Source of the DNA: Haemonchus contortus | Taxonomy: Eukaryota; Nematoda; Chromadorea; Rhabditida; Trichostrongylidae | Reading direction: 5' to 3' | Length of the DNA: 64,000 nucleotides | NCBI GenBank assembly: GCA_000469685.2 | Contig: LS997562.1 | Location: forward strand, 20,489,920-20,553,919 | Shown: piece by piece, positions 12,901-20,685 of the stretch | Layout of the letters: each line of letters begins with the position of its first letter | How positions within the stretch are numbered: position 1 is the stretch's first letter | Program-made: the position numbers and the translations under genes | The notes under the pieces: model-generated | The model's database searches: none | Told to the model about the DNA's origin: nothing | What the model saw: only the letters and a program-made list of their open reading frames with translations

Positions 12901-15843
12901 CGCTCGCCCCCAGCCGGCGCGCTCGCCCCCAGCCGGTGCGCTCGCCCCCAGCCGGCGCGCTCGCCCCCAGCCGGTGCGCTCGCCCCCAGCCGGCGCGCTC
13001 GCCCCCAGCCGGCGCGCTCGCCCCCAGCCGGCGCGCTCGCCCCCAGCCGGTGCGCTCGCCCCCAGCCGGCAAGCTCGCGGGCCGGCCGGCAAGCTCGCGG
13101 GCCGGCCGGCAAGCTCGCGGGCCGGCCGGCAAGCTCGCGGGCCGGCCGGCAAGCTCGCGGGCCGGCCGGCAAGCTCGCGGGCCGGCCGGCAAGCTCGCGG
13201 GCCGGCCGGCGCGCTCGCCCCCAGCCGGCGCGCTCGCCCCCAGCCGGCGCGCTCGCCCCCAGCCGGTGCGCTCGCCCCCAGCCGGCGCGCTCGCGGGCCG
13301 GCCGGCGGACTATAAAAGCAGCCGGTGCGATCTGATGCAAACCTTGTCGTTCTAACACTAGTGTACGCGAATATTGACCAAGCTATCGTTAGAACGCAAG
13401 TACTACAGATGACTATTATTGATAATTTAGTGGCGCTTATGTTCGTATTTCTTCTACTGATTCTGAATGTCAACTGGATTTTCAGAGGAAAACTGATTCC
13501 CCAGAGTTCTCTGCCGAGCGTTGGACTCACATTCCCATACTTTGCGCTAGCCGCTGGACGACAAGCGGTTGCACCCCCGCCAATCAATATGCCGCAGATC
13601 AATGGTCAATGCTGGAACTGAGCAAATTCGGAGCGCTGCATTTTGCCTGTTGTGGTGAGTCTTTTCGTATATCGACTGATTACAGCTTCTACACTGTCCG
13701 TTTTGTAATTCGCGCTCAGCACTTTTCTCACTTCTCAGCATCGAAGTGTTACGGAAAGAGAAGCGGAGCGTCGTGTTGTAGCGCCTTGGAGGCCTGTACC
13801 CTAATATGGGCCATCGGCCAGCTAGATATTGATCGATGTCTCTCCCTTTTCCTGTTGTCCGCTAAGTATGAAAGCGTTCAATGCGCTCTGTAAAAAGAAA
13901 GCGATAGCGTGTTTAAAGAAACGTAACCGTGAAAACTTACATTTAGGACTCTCATTAGTAGGAGATGTAATGGGCTCATCGACATGCTGCTGTTGTTGTT
14001 GGTCATCCTCAACCACGTTGCTGTTAATGTCTCGATTTTCAATATTCTCCTTCATCTTTTCTTTTTCATGCTTCTTTGACTTCTTGCTGGAAGACTTCTT
14101 GTCTTCGTCCTTGTCTTTCGTTCTGCTACGGTGATGATCGCTTTCTGTGCCATCCGCTGTCACTTCTTTTTTCTTCTTTTCTTTTGTCTTTTCCTTGGAA
14201 TCCTGCAACGTTACCTTAAGTTAAGGAAAACAAAAATTAATGACAGCGATTCGGATTAGGTTTTGTATTAATTGTTCAAGGGAATCCCATGCTCTACCTT
14301 GCTTTACTCTCTCTCTAAAGCTTCCCCACTCCCAAATCATCTAGGTGACAGCGGGCAGTAATACATCGCCGAGTACGGAAGATAACGTAAAGATAAAACT
14401 AAAAACTGAAAGCAAAATGTTGCAAACACTTCCCGGTGTTACTTCTAGGAAAGTCCTCAATAGAGGATCGATGCTCTATACTATCCATTCTCACGGCAGT
14501 CTCACCAATTTATCTCGCTGAGGTGGATTAAATAATGCTTCGAAGTCAAGGTGGTCAATTACAGGTCAGGAAGAGTTTCTTACTAAAAAAAGCAAAGAAA
14601 TATGACATACCCTGGGGGAATTGGGCTTCATTGGCCACATTGCCAAGCTGCCTGAATAACTTACGTTACAATTGCGATGACAAGTATCAATTCACCTTTG
14701 TCTTTGTTCGCTTCTTTGATTTCTCCTCCTTCGATTCTTCCTTGTTCTTGTTCTCCTTAGACTCTTCTCTGTTCTTCTCTTCTTTGGACTCTTTTTTGCT
14801 CTTCTCCTCTTTCCCTTTACTTTCCGATCGATGCTTAGATTTTCCCGTTTTCTCTTTCGGTTCTTCAAGTGATGAAGGACGGCGCTTCTTCTTCGGTTGA
14901 CTGTTTTGCTCTTGAAATTCTCGTGCTTGTTCCGCCAACTTGATCAAAAGCTGAAAGGAACAAGTTGTACTGAAGTTAGTTCAGAAAAAATACAACTCTT
15001 ACGCCTATGTACATACACTTTATTTGACAATGAGCGCACGGTTAAGATGAGGCTAACCTTGCTAAGTAGCCCTGATCCAGGTCCACATCGGGGAAGTCTG
15101 GAAACAGGGCAAATCACAACGGTAAGGAATTTTCCTCTTCCAGAACATTCCCTCCCTATATTTCGACTTTAAGGACCCAAGAATTTAACTTCGAAGTCTT
15201 CGAATGCTCCCGGAACCTTCTGGAGCAATTTATTCAACAATGCCCCACCAATATGAAGCTAACTACTTATATGGTATCCTTCTAGTACACCCTATTCCCA
15301 TAGGACCATGCTGAAAGTGGCCAGAAATTAGTCTATCCTAACGACCTCGTTCCCCAATCATTTCCTAGTGCTTTATTGACCATGATGCCAGGCCAAGAAC
15401 TGGAGCAAGAAAAAAGGCAACCGTTGGAGAGCGGATAACGCTGTAATCACTTCACAACTGCCAATGAACATTGAAAATTACCATGTTTGTAAGTTCGGGC
15501 TCCTTACCGGCAACAATTTTTGCCGATTTAATACCAGGCAATGATCCATCATTAACGGCTTCGATTAACGAATCGAGGAATGCGGTTTTGTCAGTCTTTT
15601 CTTTGAATTTTGCAGGATTCAAGGCTTCCACGGCAAATCGATCCTTCAAAAATTAATTCTTTTTTGTGGACGCAGAGATTACTTCTGTTATTAACTCACT
15701 CTCAAATACCCAGTTTTCGCTGCTGTTGACGACACAATGTCCAGAATAAATCTGAAAGGTGGGCGAGCAAGAAGTTCGTCAGTGAGTACCGGCTTTTCTA
15801 TCAAACCTGAGAATGCTGCACGAGTATCTTTAGCATTTGCCAT
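6844..15843 (-). CDS. dyf-11: IFT54 / TRAF3IP1 orthologue (DYF-11), ten exons, 3' end not found
   Basis: Ten minus-strand exons join with matching phases: 15700-15843, 15482-15643, 14696-14950, 13941-14202, 12458-12545, 8714-8819, 7960-8094, 7139-7261, 7005-7082 and 6844-6940, about 483 codons. Known family role: IFT54 is an IFT-B subunit that moves along cilia, binds tubulin through an N-terminal CH-like domain and binds IFT20 through its C-terminal coiled coil; DYF-11 is needed for sensory cilia in C. elegans. Seen here: residues 1 to about 105 match the CH-like domain (LLARPPFRFI, KSAKIVAGKEPELTNM), 115-275 are a Lys/Glu/Ser-rich linker, about 310-335 carry the Pro/Arg motif ARPAPPKLKRKQ, 345-384 are acidic, and 385-483 start the MIP-T3 C-terminal coiled coil (GGLVQKMID, ELDKWLNESKKCESLLKERD). 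The final roughly 45-50 family residues are absent. They may lie beyond position 1 or be missing from the assembly. Identification is strong; the 3' end is open. Confidence 0.93.
7005..7082 (-). CDS. dyf-11: dyf-11 exon 9 (C-terminal domain)
   Basis: Twenty-six codons, phase 0 at both ends, from CCTACAG to GTGATT. It is too short for a standard open-frame list but has clean splice sites. SNSLQTVTRTVYPLSRIFDF aligns with the family segment of the type (I/L)QTLC-x-S-x-PLGKI-x-D. The upstream intron is only 56 bp. Confidence 0.9.
7139..7261 (-). CDS. dyf-11: dyf-11 exon 8 (start of C-terminal domain)
   Basis: Forty-one codons, phase 0 at both ends, with a strong TTTTTTTCAG acceptor and a GTAAAA donor. 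STDQRGGLVQKMIDTTTTLK corresponds to the G-x-LV-x-K-I-L/M-x-T segment that opens the MIP-T3 C-terminal region. The remainder is the spacer ending EGMLAKEKLK. Confidence 0.93.
7673..7742. repeat. Trinucleotide microsatellite (ACT)n then (AAT)n
   Basis: About nine ACT units pass into imperfect AAT/ATA units. It is in dyf-11 intron 7. Confidence 0.92.
7960..8094 (-). CDS. dyf-11: dyf-11 exon 7 (acidic segment)
   Basis: Forty-five codons, phase 0 at both ends, from an ATTCAG acceptor to a GTTGGT donor. It encodes VAPPQNVVLIPEITDQEKPT and the acidic run NFLVEEEEEVVQPQF. IFT54 proteins carry an equivalent acidic V-V-E-E stretch just before the C-terminal domain. Confidence 0.88.
8714..8819 (-). CDS. 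dyf-11: dyf-11 exon 6 (conserved Pro/Arg motif)
   Basis: A 106-bp exon from GTTGTTCAG to GTAAAC, entering in phase 2 and leaving in phase 0. Read in the phase set by exon 5 it gives RLPGARPQTSMGRPG and then AAARPAPPKLKRKQIAVTEE. This matches the short conserved RP-x-AR-x-APP-x-x-KR block that precedes the acidic segment in IFT54 proteins. Confidence 0.9.
9659..9680. repeat. Perfect short palindrome
   Basis: CTGGAGGCA and TGCCTCCAG form a 9-bp stem with a 4-base loop. It lies in dyf-11 intron 5. No coding or RNA context supports a function. Confidence 0.5.
11099..11117. repeat. Homopolymer of 19 C
   Basis: This is an uninterrupted C run in dyf-11 intron 5. Similar shorter C or G runs occur at about 30190, 31903, 37018 and 45276. 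Lengths are likely to be imprecise in an assembly. Confidence 0.9.
12458..12545 (-). CDS. dyf-11: dyf-11 exon 5 (short acidic/Ser linker)
   Basis: An 88-bp exon from a CTATTCAG acceptor to a GTAACG donor, entering in phase 1 and leaving in phase 2. It encodes SAEAQSSERTDDSGISDMIE and then SPQQPTIE. The peptide alone is not diagnostic. Support comes from the splice sites and from the phases, which fit exons 4 and 6 exactly. Confidence 0.8.
12866..13323. mobile_element. GC-rich foldback element with internal minisatellite, in a dyf-11 intron
   Basis: The ends are inverted repeats (GGCTGCTTGCATAGTCC on the left, the complement of GGACTATAAAAGCAGCC on the right). The interior is about 75-80% GC and made of tandem units: nine 19-bp copies containing CTCGCCCCCAGCCGG, seven 20-bp copies containing AAGCTCGCGGGCCGG, then four 19-bp copies and a final hybrid unit. 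All six frames are nearly open (Ala/Arg/Pro/Gly repeats) only because the repeat lacks stops. It lies between dyf-11 exons 4 and 5. Confidence 0.85.
12901..13300. repeat. 19/20-bp GC-rich minisatellite
   Basis: CTCG recurs at a spacing of 19 from 12903 to 13055, of 20 from 13074 to 13214, and of 19 again to 13290. The middle block therefore interrupts two blocks of the other unit, which suggests separate amplification events. Single C/T differences (CGGC versus CGGT) mark individual units. Confidence 0.92.
13941..14202 (-). CDS. dyf-11: dyf-11 exon 4 (charged linker)
   Basis: The exon is 262 bp, begins after TTGCAG, and ends in phase 1 at GTAAGT. It encodes a Lys-rich disordered stretch (KSSSKKSKKHEKEKMKE), a QQQQQ tract and the tail DEPITSPTNESPK. 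The 1,395-bp intron that follows contains the GC-rich foldback element at 12866-13323. Confidence 0.9.
14696..14950 (-). CDS. dyf-11: dyf-11 exon 3 (end of CH-like domain, charged linker)
   Basis: Eighty-five codons, phase 0 at both ends, after a good CTTTCAG acceptor and before a GTGAAT donor. LLIKLAEQAREFQ completes the CH-like domain. The rest is Lys/Glu/Ser-rich, built of loose KEESKE-type repeats, as expected for the disordered linker of this family. The opposite strand reads as a Ser/Phe-rich open frame that is only a shadow. Confidence 0.93.
15482..15643 (-). CDS. dyf-11: dyf-11 exon 2 (CH-like domain)
   Basis: Fifty-four codons, phase 0 at both ends, between a slightly atypical TTTTTGAAG acceptor and a GTAATT donor. 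It encodes DRFAVEALNPAKFKEK and the family signature AKIVAGKEPELTN. That signature (I-V-A-G-x-E-P-E-x-T-N) is the most diagnostic stretch for IFT54/TRAF3IP1. Confidence 0.95.
15700..15843 (-). CDS. dyf-11: dyf-11 exon 1 (start codon, CH-like domain)
   Basis: The exon runs from ATG at 15843 for 48 codons and ends in phase 0 at a GTGAGT donor. It encodes MANAKDTRAAFSGLIEK and then the conserved LLARPPFRFILDIV segment of the IFT54 N-terminal CH-like domain. This ATG is chosen because a splice acceptor lies only 12 bases upstream, leaving no room for a longer frame. The following intron is 56 bp. Confidence 0.93.
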
Positions 15844-15855
15844 GCTGGTATCGCT

Positions 15856-15858
15856 CTG
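15856..15858 (-). promoter_or_regulatory. Probable spliced-leader trans-splice acceptor of dyf-11
   Basis: A CAG preceded by a T-rich tract (minus strand, ATTTTTTTCCAG) lies 12 bases before the dyf-11 ATG. No upstream coding exon was seen. In nematodes this placement is typical of an SL1 trans-splice site, though an untranslated 5' exon is an alternative. Confidence 0.55.
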
Positions 15859-15970
15859 GAAAAAAATGTCGAATTTGAAAAAAATTCTTGATAATTAGTG
15901 ATAAGCATAATTCGATCCAGAGCTGATTACGAGAAGCCGAAGGCAATAGCTTGCGTATTATGTGCAGTTC

Positions 15971-16234
15971 GGGGGACGGAACTTACGTGCGTCCGAGGAT
16001 GCGCGCGGCAAATTTCGCGGCGAAGTGCGTGGTGATTCGACGAACGAATTTGGCGCCTATCACTGGGGTCCAAATTTGAATTAGAGTAGATAAGTAGTAT
16101 CAGCTGACCCTACTAAACTACTCTACATCGAGTTTGGGCCCCAATGATAGGTGCCAGAGTCGTTCGAATCACCACGCACTTCGCCGCGCAATTTGCCGCT
16201 CGCATCTTCGGACGCACGTAAGTACCCATTACCC
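15971..16234. mobile_element. Palindromic MITE with probable 9-bp target duplication (Mutator-like)
   Basis: Two arms of about 75 bp starting near ACTTACGTGCGTCCGAGG are near-perfect reverse complements around a short centre. GTGCAGTTC flanks the element on both sides (15962-15970 and 16235-16243). A 9-bp duplication is characteristic of Mutator-like elements; the superfamily is inferred from that alone. It sits just upstream of dyf-11 exon 1. Confidence 0.8.
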
Positions 16235-16243
16235 GTGCAGTTC

Positions 16244-17283
16244 ACAAGACGATGGATGAGTTTTCCAATGACTTCTTGAAGCTTTCATAAACTCAGTAGC
16301 CGCTTTTTGCAAACGTATAGCCTATAGTATAAAGGATGGAGTTGAACAAGTGGACGGAGTGGGATTGTCCTATTGCGTTATTAGTGACAGGGAACAGTCG
16401 GGAAACAAGTGAAGAAATTTTGAGAAGCCGAGAAAATGGTCTTCGTATGATAGAATTGGAAAATAAAAATAGGTCGAACTAGGGCAAAAATTTGATGGAT
16501 AAAAACATCAAGAATAATCTTCGAAGCAAACTTTTATGGGCGAATAAAACAATGACTTGACGCTTGACAGTAGACCTCAGTGATTTGATGACAGAGTCTT
16601 TGACAAGATAAGTAGCAGCAGAAAACTTACAATAAACACCACAACACCACAACTCAAAGGAAGAATTGTCATGACCGGCAGTCTTGATTTTAATTCTCAA
16701 TTCGAACCTCCGCAAATACTGAAAAACGCTCCTTTTCGCTGCTCGCCGTTCAATAATTCGGTGGTTCAATCCGCACCCGAAAGGCACAGTTTACGATAAG
16801 CGATGATTTCTGAGGTCTCCCACTACTTAAGAGACGAGTCTGTAACTCCCAAGGATCTAACAGTCAAGATAGGATGCAATGACGACTTAAAAATTGTCTC
16901 TATTATCTTTGATTCCGCGTAGTCTCGGGAATCTTTGCTAACTATGCACTGTGCTGCACCTTCCTTTCCGTTATTTAGAAGAAGATACCTCAAAGATTAT
17001 ATGTCTTCAGTTTAGTTTCCACATTACATCCTTGTAAGCGAATTTAATTCTTGGGTATGACGCATGTAAACTAACTAATGTATTACTATGTCTCACACAA
17101 ACGATTGTTTACGTGAATGTTCACTCAAGCAAGTTCAAGAATCCCTACAAAGACCTAGCTTCCGGGAATCTAAAAAGACAAAAAAAACACGGTTCACAGA
17201 TGAAATACCCTAATAAGATTTTATTTGTATGCATACAGCTGGTTCATATACATATTTATCACTTGAGAAGCATGAAGCATATG
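16244..17283. other. Intergenic stretch upstream of dyf-11
   Basis: Nothing recognised; a 102-codon minus-strand frame (16479-16787) has no support. Confidence 0.5.
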
Positions 17284-17783
17284 CAGTAGCGCTCAAAAGT
17301 ATTTGGCCAACTTTAACTTGCCGTAACAACTTTTTTCCTAGTGGAGCAAATCGCATGAAATTTTGATATGTTTAACTGAAGCATATTTCACACTATCCAA
17401 CACTATTTGGCTGCAAAGACGTCCACATAACTAAGGGAAGGCGTTTGTAGATTATGCTGAAGTTCGTGACGTCTGCAGTTATTCGCCCCTTATTTGCGTT
17501 TTTCTCCTCTATTAAGTTCGACAATAGCGCTCGTACACTTAGGATATGGCAAAAGGGAAGAAATCTTAGGAGCACCTATGTTCCCATTCTCAGTTGGTTC
17601 TAAGTACAAGCTCTTTGGGATATTTGGAACATGATCAAATTGAGGTTCAATAATGGTAAATATTCACACAACACCCGTGCTTCACATATTGAAATTTCGC
17701 TTGATTAGATCCAGTAGGAAAGAAGTTACGACTGAAAATTATAACTGAAGAAGCATTTCGCCGAATACTTCTAAGCGCTACTG
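17284..17783. mobile_element. Tc1-like miniature element, copy 1
   Basis: It begins CAGTAGCGCTCAAAAG and ends with the inverted CTAAGCGCTACTG. It is about 80% similar along its length to the copy at 18073-18596, for example in GATATGTTTAACT, CATATTTCAC and GATCCAGTAGGAAAGAAG. No transposase frame is present. The end sequence is typical of Tc1/mariner derivatives. Confidence 0.75.
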
Positions 17784-18072
17784 TGTGCCAATGTTGCTCT
17801 GCTCCACTTGTCAACCTTCTACACTTGAGGCCAATACTTATGAAGAAAATTGTCTTTTCAGGTTTTACACCACACAGACCACTCCCGTAAGAGCTTCCTT
17901 TAACCCTTATCGGACCTTCAATTGTAGCCTAAGCCGATTACGAGATTTGGTTAAAATATTATGGTCCGGAGGTCAGGGCAAGGACTACGTGGGTACTATA
18001 GAGAGTCAGCCTAATACAATAAAGTGAAATTACTGAGAAATCACTGAACAACTCCTATATATAATATATCTA

Positions 18073-18596
18073 CAGTAGCGCTCAAAAGTGTTCGGTGAAA
18101 TGCTTTCACGCTTTTTCGTTCATAACTTTTTTGTTAGTAGACCAAATCGCGCAGAATTTGGATATGTTTAACTAGAGCATATTTCACCCTACCCAACACA
18201 ATTTGACTGCAAGCTGCAACATCCACAGATAGAGCAAGGTGTTTGTTGCGGTAGCAGATTTTGCTAAAACTAAAGTTGTTGACGTCTGCACTTATTCCCA
18301 CCTTATGTGCGTTTTTCACATCTATGGTGTTCGGCATTACCGCTCGTACACTTTAAACATGACAGCGAGGAAGAGATTTTAGAAGGATCATCATCTGCAT
18401 TTTCAGTCGATTTTGAATTCATGCTCTTTGGAATATCTGGAACATGACCAGATTGTAGGTTAATAGTGGTAAATATTCACAATACATCCATGTTCCAAAT
18501 ATAGAAATTTCGCACTATTAGATCCAGTAGGAAAGAAGTTACGACTGAAAAGTACGGCTGATGAACCATTTCACCGAAGACTTTTGAGCGCCACTG
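18073..18596. mobile_element. Tc1-like miniature element, copy 2, with TA target duplication
   Basis: The ends CAGTAGCGCTCAAAAG and CTTTTGAGCGCCACTG are inverted repeats, flanked by TA on both sides (18071-18072, 18597-18598), as expected for Tc1/mariner insertion. It lies about 290 bp from copy 1 in the same orientation. Confidence 0.82.
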
Positions 18597-18599
18597 TAT

Positions 18600-20438
18600 A
18601 TTCCTTCTTTCTTGGAAATCCATCTACTTCAGAGGAAGGCTATATTTTAAAAAAGATGTCAGCTATACGAAGATTAAACTATTTTTCATACAAGAATGTA
18701 CACGCACGGTTAGACCTCGACGACCACTTAATACTTTAAACATAATTGAGACAAAAATGCAGATGATGACTATAATATTAAATTTTATAAATGAATTTCT
18801 GAGAAGGGAGGAAGAAAGTGAAAATTGTTTGAATGATCATTGGGTGATGATGATGAAACAGATGACGGAAATCAGGGACCTCGACCAATCCGCACACGCC
18901 AAGAAATCGAAAATAGATGAATCATGGGAGTTTGTATTAATAACGATATACATATTTGTTAATACAAAAAAATTGAACGTGACCAAAGCCTATAAATAAT
19001 TACTAAAATTGGAATTTAACACAGTATTTGTACTTTTATTTTTTTTCATAATTATTTTTATTTTTTTTTAGTTCACGCCAATTCACCCAAACGTCATGCT
19101 ATGTAAAATCAACAAAAAATCTAAATTTTGCAATATAAAGTTAACAATTGACTAGTCGTGAAATCAACTAGCACAAGCACAAGAACGATTGTAAGGGCCA
19201 TGGCCAGGTTTCTTGACGGAAGCTCTATTAGAGAAGAATGATCTCCTTCCTCCATGGTTTTCCTCAAGCGGGGAGATTCCACTGGACTACGTTGGATCCC
19301 TCCAGGAGCAAATAAAAAAGCTTTTTACATCGCTCGAGAAAATCGACGATCACAGATAGGATAGGTCTTTTAGGTAACCTCAGACTGATTACGGTGACGA
19401 TGTAATACATAATGAACGACCTCAGAAATAGATATTAGCGGGACTGACAATAAAAACTGTGAACGCCCGAACAGCCTTCTGGTTAAGAAGAAAAATTAAT
19501 GAGCTCATATAACTGGAATGGAGGGAAGGGGGTGTTTTCAACAGAGAAATGCAATGCATGATGTGGCCCCACGCAACAACCATTACGTTGCCGTAGTAAC
19601 GGGGCGCGCCTATATGTTCGAAAGAAGCCAAAATTGCTTTTATTTATGGACACTTCAAACCGACTGTCTAATGACGCTCTGATGATGACATTTCTATTCA
19701 TTTCAAGTCAACACAAATGATCGCATCCGAAACCTTTAAAGATATCAGACTTTAGGAAAGGCAGAGATTCAGGGACAGGCGCACACTACGTATTAGACGT
19801 ATGGTCCGGAGTAAATCTAGTTTGCAATACTTTCGGGAACGGTCATTTGTTACCACACTTATCTGGGAGGATAAAAAACTTTGATTCGCATATCGCTACG
19901 CCATTGCAAACCATTATACAAGTAGACTAGGTTGGCATTCAAAACGTCAGTGTAGTCTGAATAAAAGGCGAATGCGGTGCGCATATCAGGAAGGACTTGA
20001 ACATTGGCAAAAGACCTTTAAGGCTACTATCGGATAATATGCATAGCTACATAGAGCGTATTGCTCTTACAGTTTCCACCGTAGGCGGGACAAAAGTCAC
20101 TCCTAGTGCCCAGACCCTATGATGTGAGCTTATATCGCGCTCGAGTTCTGACACCCAGCACTTCTTTTCCTGTCATTTGCTTTTCCAAGTTTTTAACTAA
20201 GCCTTAGAAGGAAAGGCGCACCGAGATGCGCGAGTTTTCAGCTTTTTGCACGAGGTAATCTTCCGGTATCTGCCGTTCAAACTACATACGGTATACGGGG
20301 ACGCCATAAATTCATCAGGAGGATATTCCTCGGAAACCGCTTTTATCATGAACTGTCCCTTGAAAGCCGAGATCGCAAACTTATGAAACATATCGGAACC
20401 CCGTATCCCTCGCGCAACGGTTCATGCCAGGGCTTTTA
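18600..20438. other. Intergenic stretch between Tc1-like MITEs and the retrotransposon
   Basis: AT-rich, with one degenerate SINE (19795-20010) and T-rich tracts near 19030-19075. An 80-codon plus-strand frame (18757-18999) rich in Glu and Met is not recognised. Confidence 0.5.
19795..20010 (+). mobile_element. tRNA-derived SINE, degenerate
   Basis: ATCTGGGAGGATAAAA, CGCATATCGCTACGCC, CATTATACAAGTAG and GGCGAATGCGGTGCGC follow the family order with many changes. Confidence 0.55.
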
Positions 20439-20508
20439 CAACGGCAGGGGTATCACAGGGTGATAACAATTTTCTTGTTGTTATCACCTTTTGATACCTC
20501 TGCCGTTG
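20439..20508. repeat. Short hairpin palindrome, possible tiny MITE
   Basis: CAACGGCAGGGGTATCAC with GGGTGATAACAA pairs with TTGTTATCACC and TGATACCTCTGCCGTTG across an 8-base loop, giving a 31-bp stem with a few mismatches. It lies just beyond the retrotransposon tail. It does not resemble a structured RNA gene. Confidence 0.75.
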
Positions 20509-20664
20509 AATAATGGTATCGTAGGGTTTGCATTATTGTTGAAGTGTGATGCCCACGCCCCTTGATTTACAAGTTCAGTGGTGTGATGTAAGTTACAGGC
20601 TCTACATACTTCTTACTGTACTTCTACTTTAACTTTAATATACTTCTAACTCTAAAACATTTCC

Positions 20665-20685
20665 ATTTATTTATTTATTTATTTA
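20665..20685 (-). repeat. (AAAT)n microsatellite tail of the retrotransposon
   Basis: About five ATTT units on the plus strand lie at the 3' end of the reverse-transcriptase remnant. Simple-repeat tails of this kind are usual for CR1-like elements and help set the element's orientation and boundary. Confidence 0.75.

Noticed and set aside
12771..13602. Long overlapping open frames on both strands (up to 251 codons, Ala/Arg/Pro/Gly repeats)
   Set aside because: They exist only because the GC-rich minisatellite has no stop codons in any frame; they lie inside a dyf-11 intron.
13829..14134. Cys/Ser/Phe-rich plus-strand frame
   Set aside because: It is the antisense of dyf-11 exon 4; Lys/Glu codons read backwards give Ser/Phe/Leu.
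14535..14900. 121-codon Ser/Phe-rich plus-strand frame
   Set aside because: It is antisense to dyf-11 exon 3.
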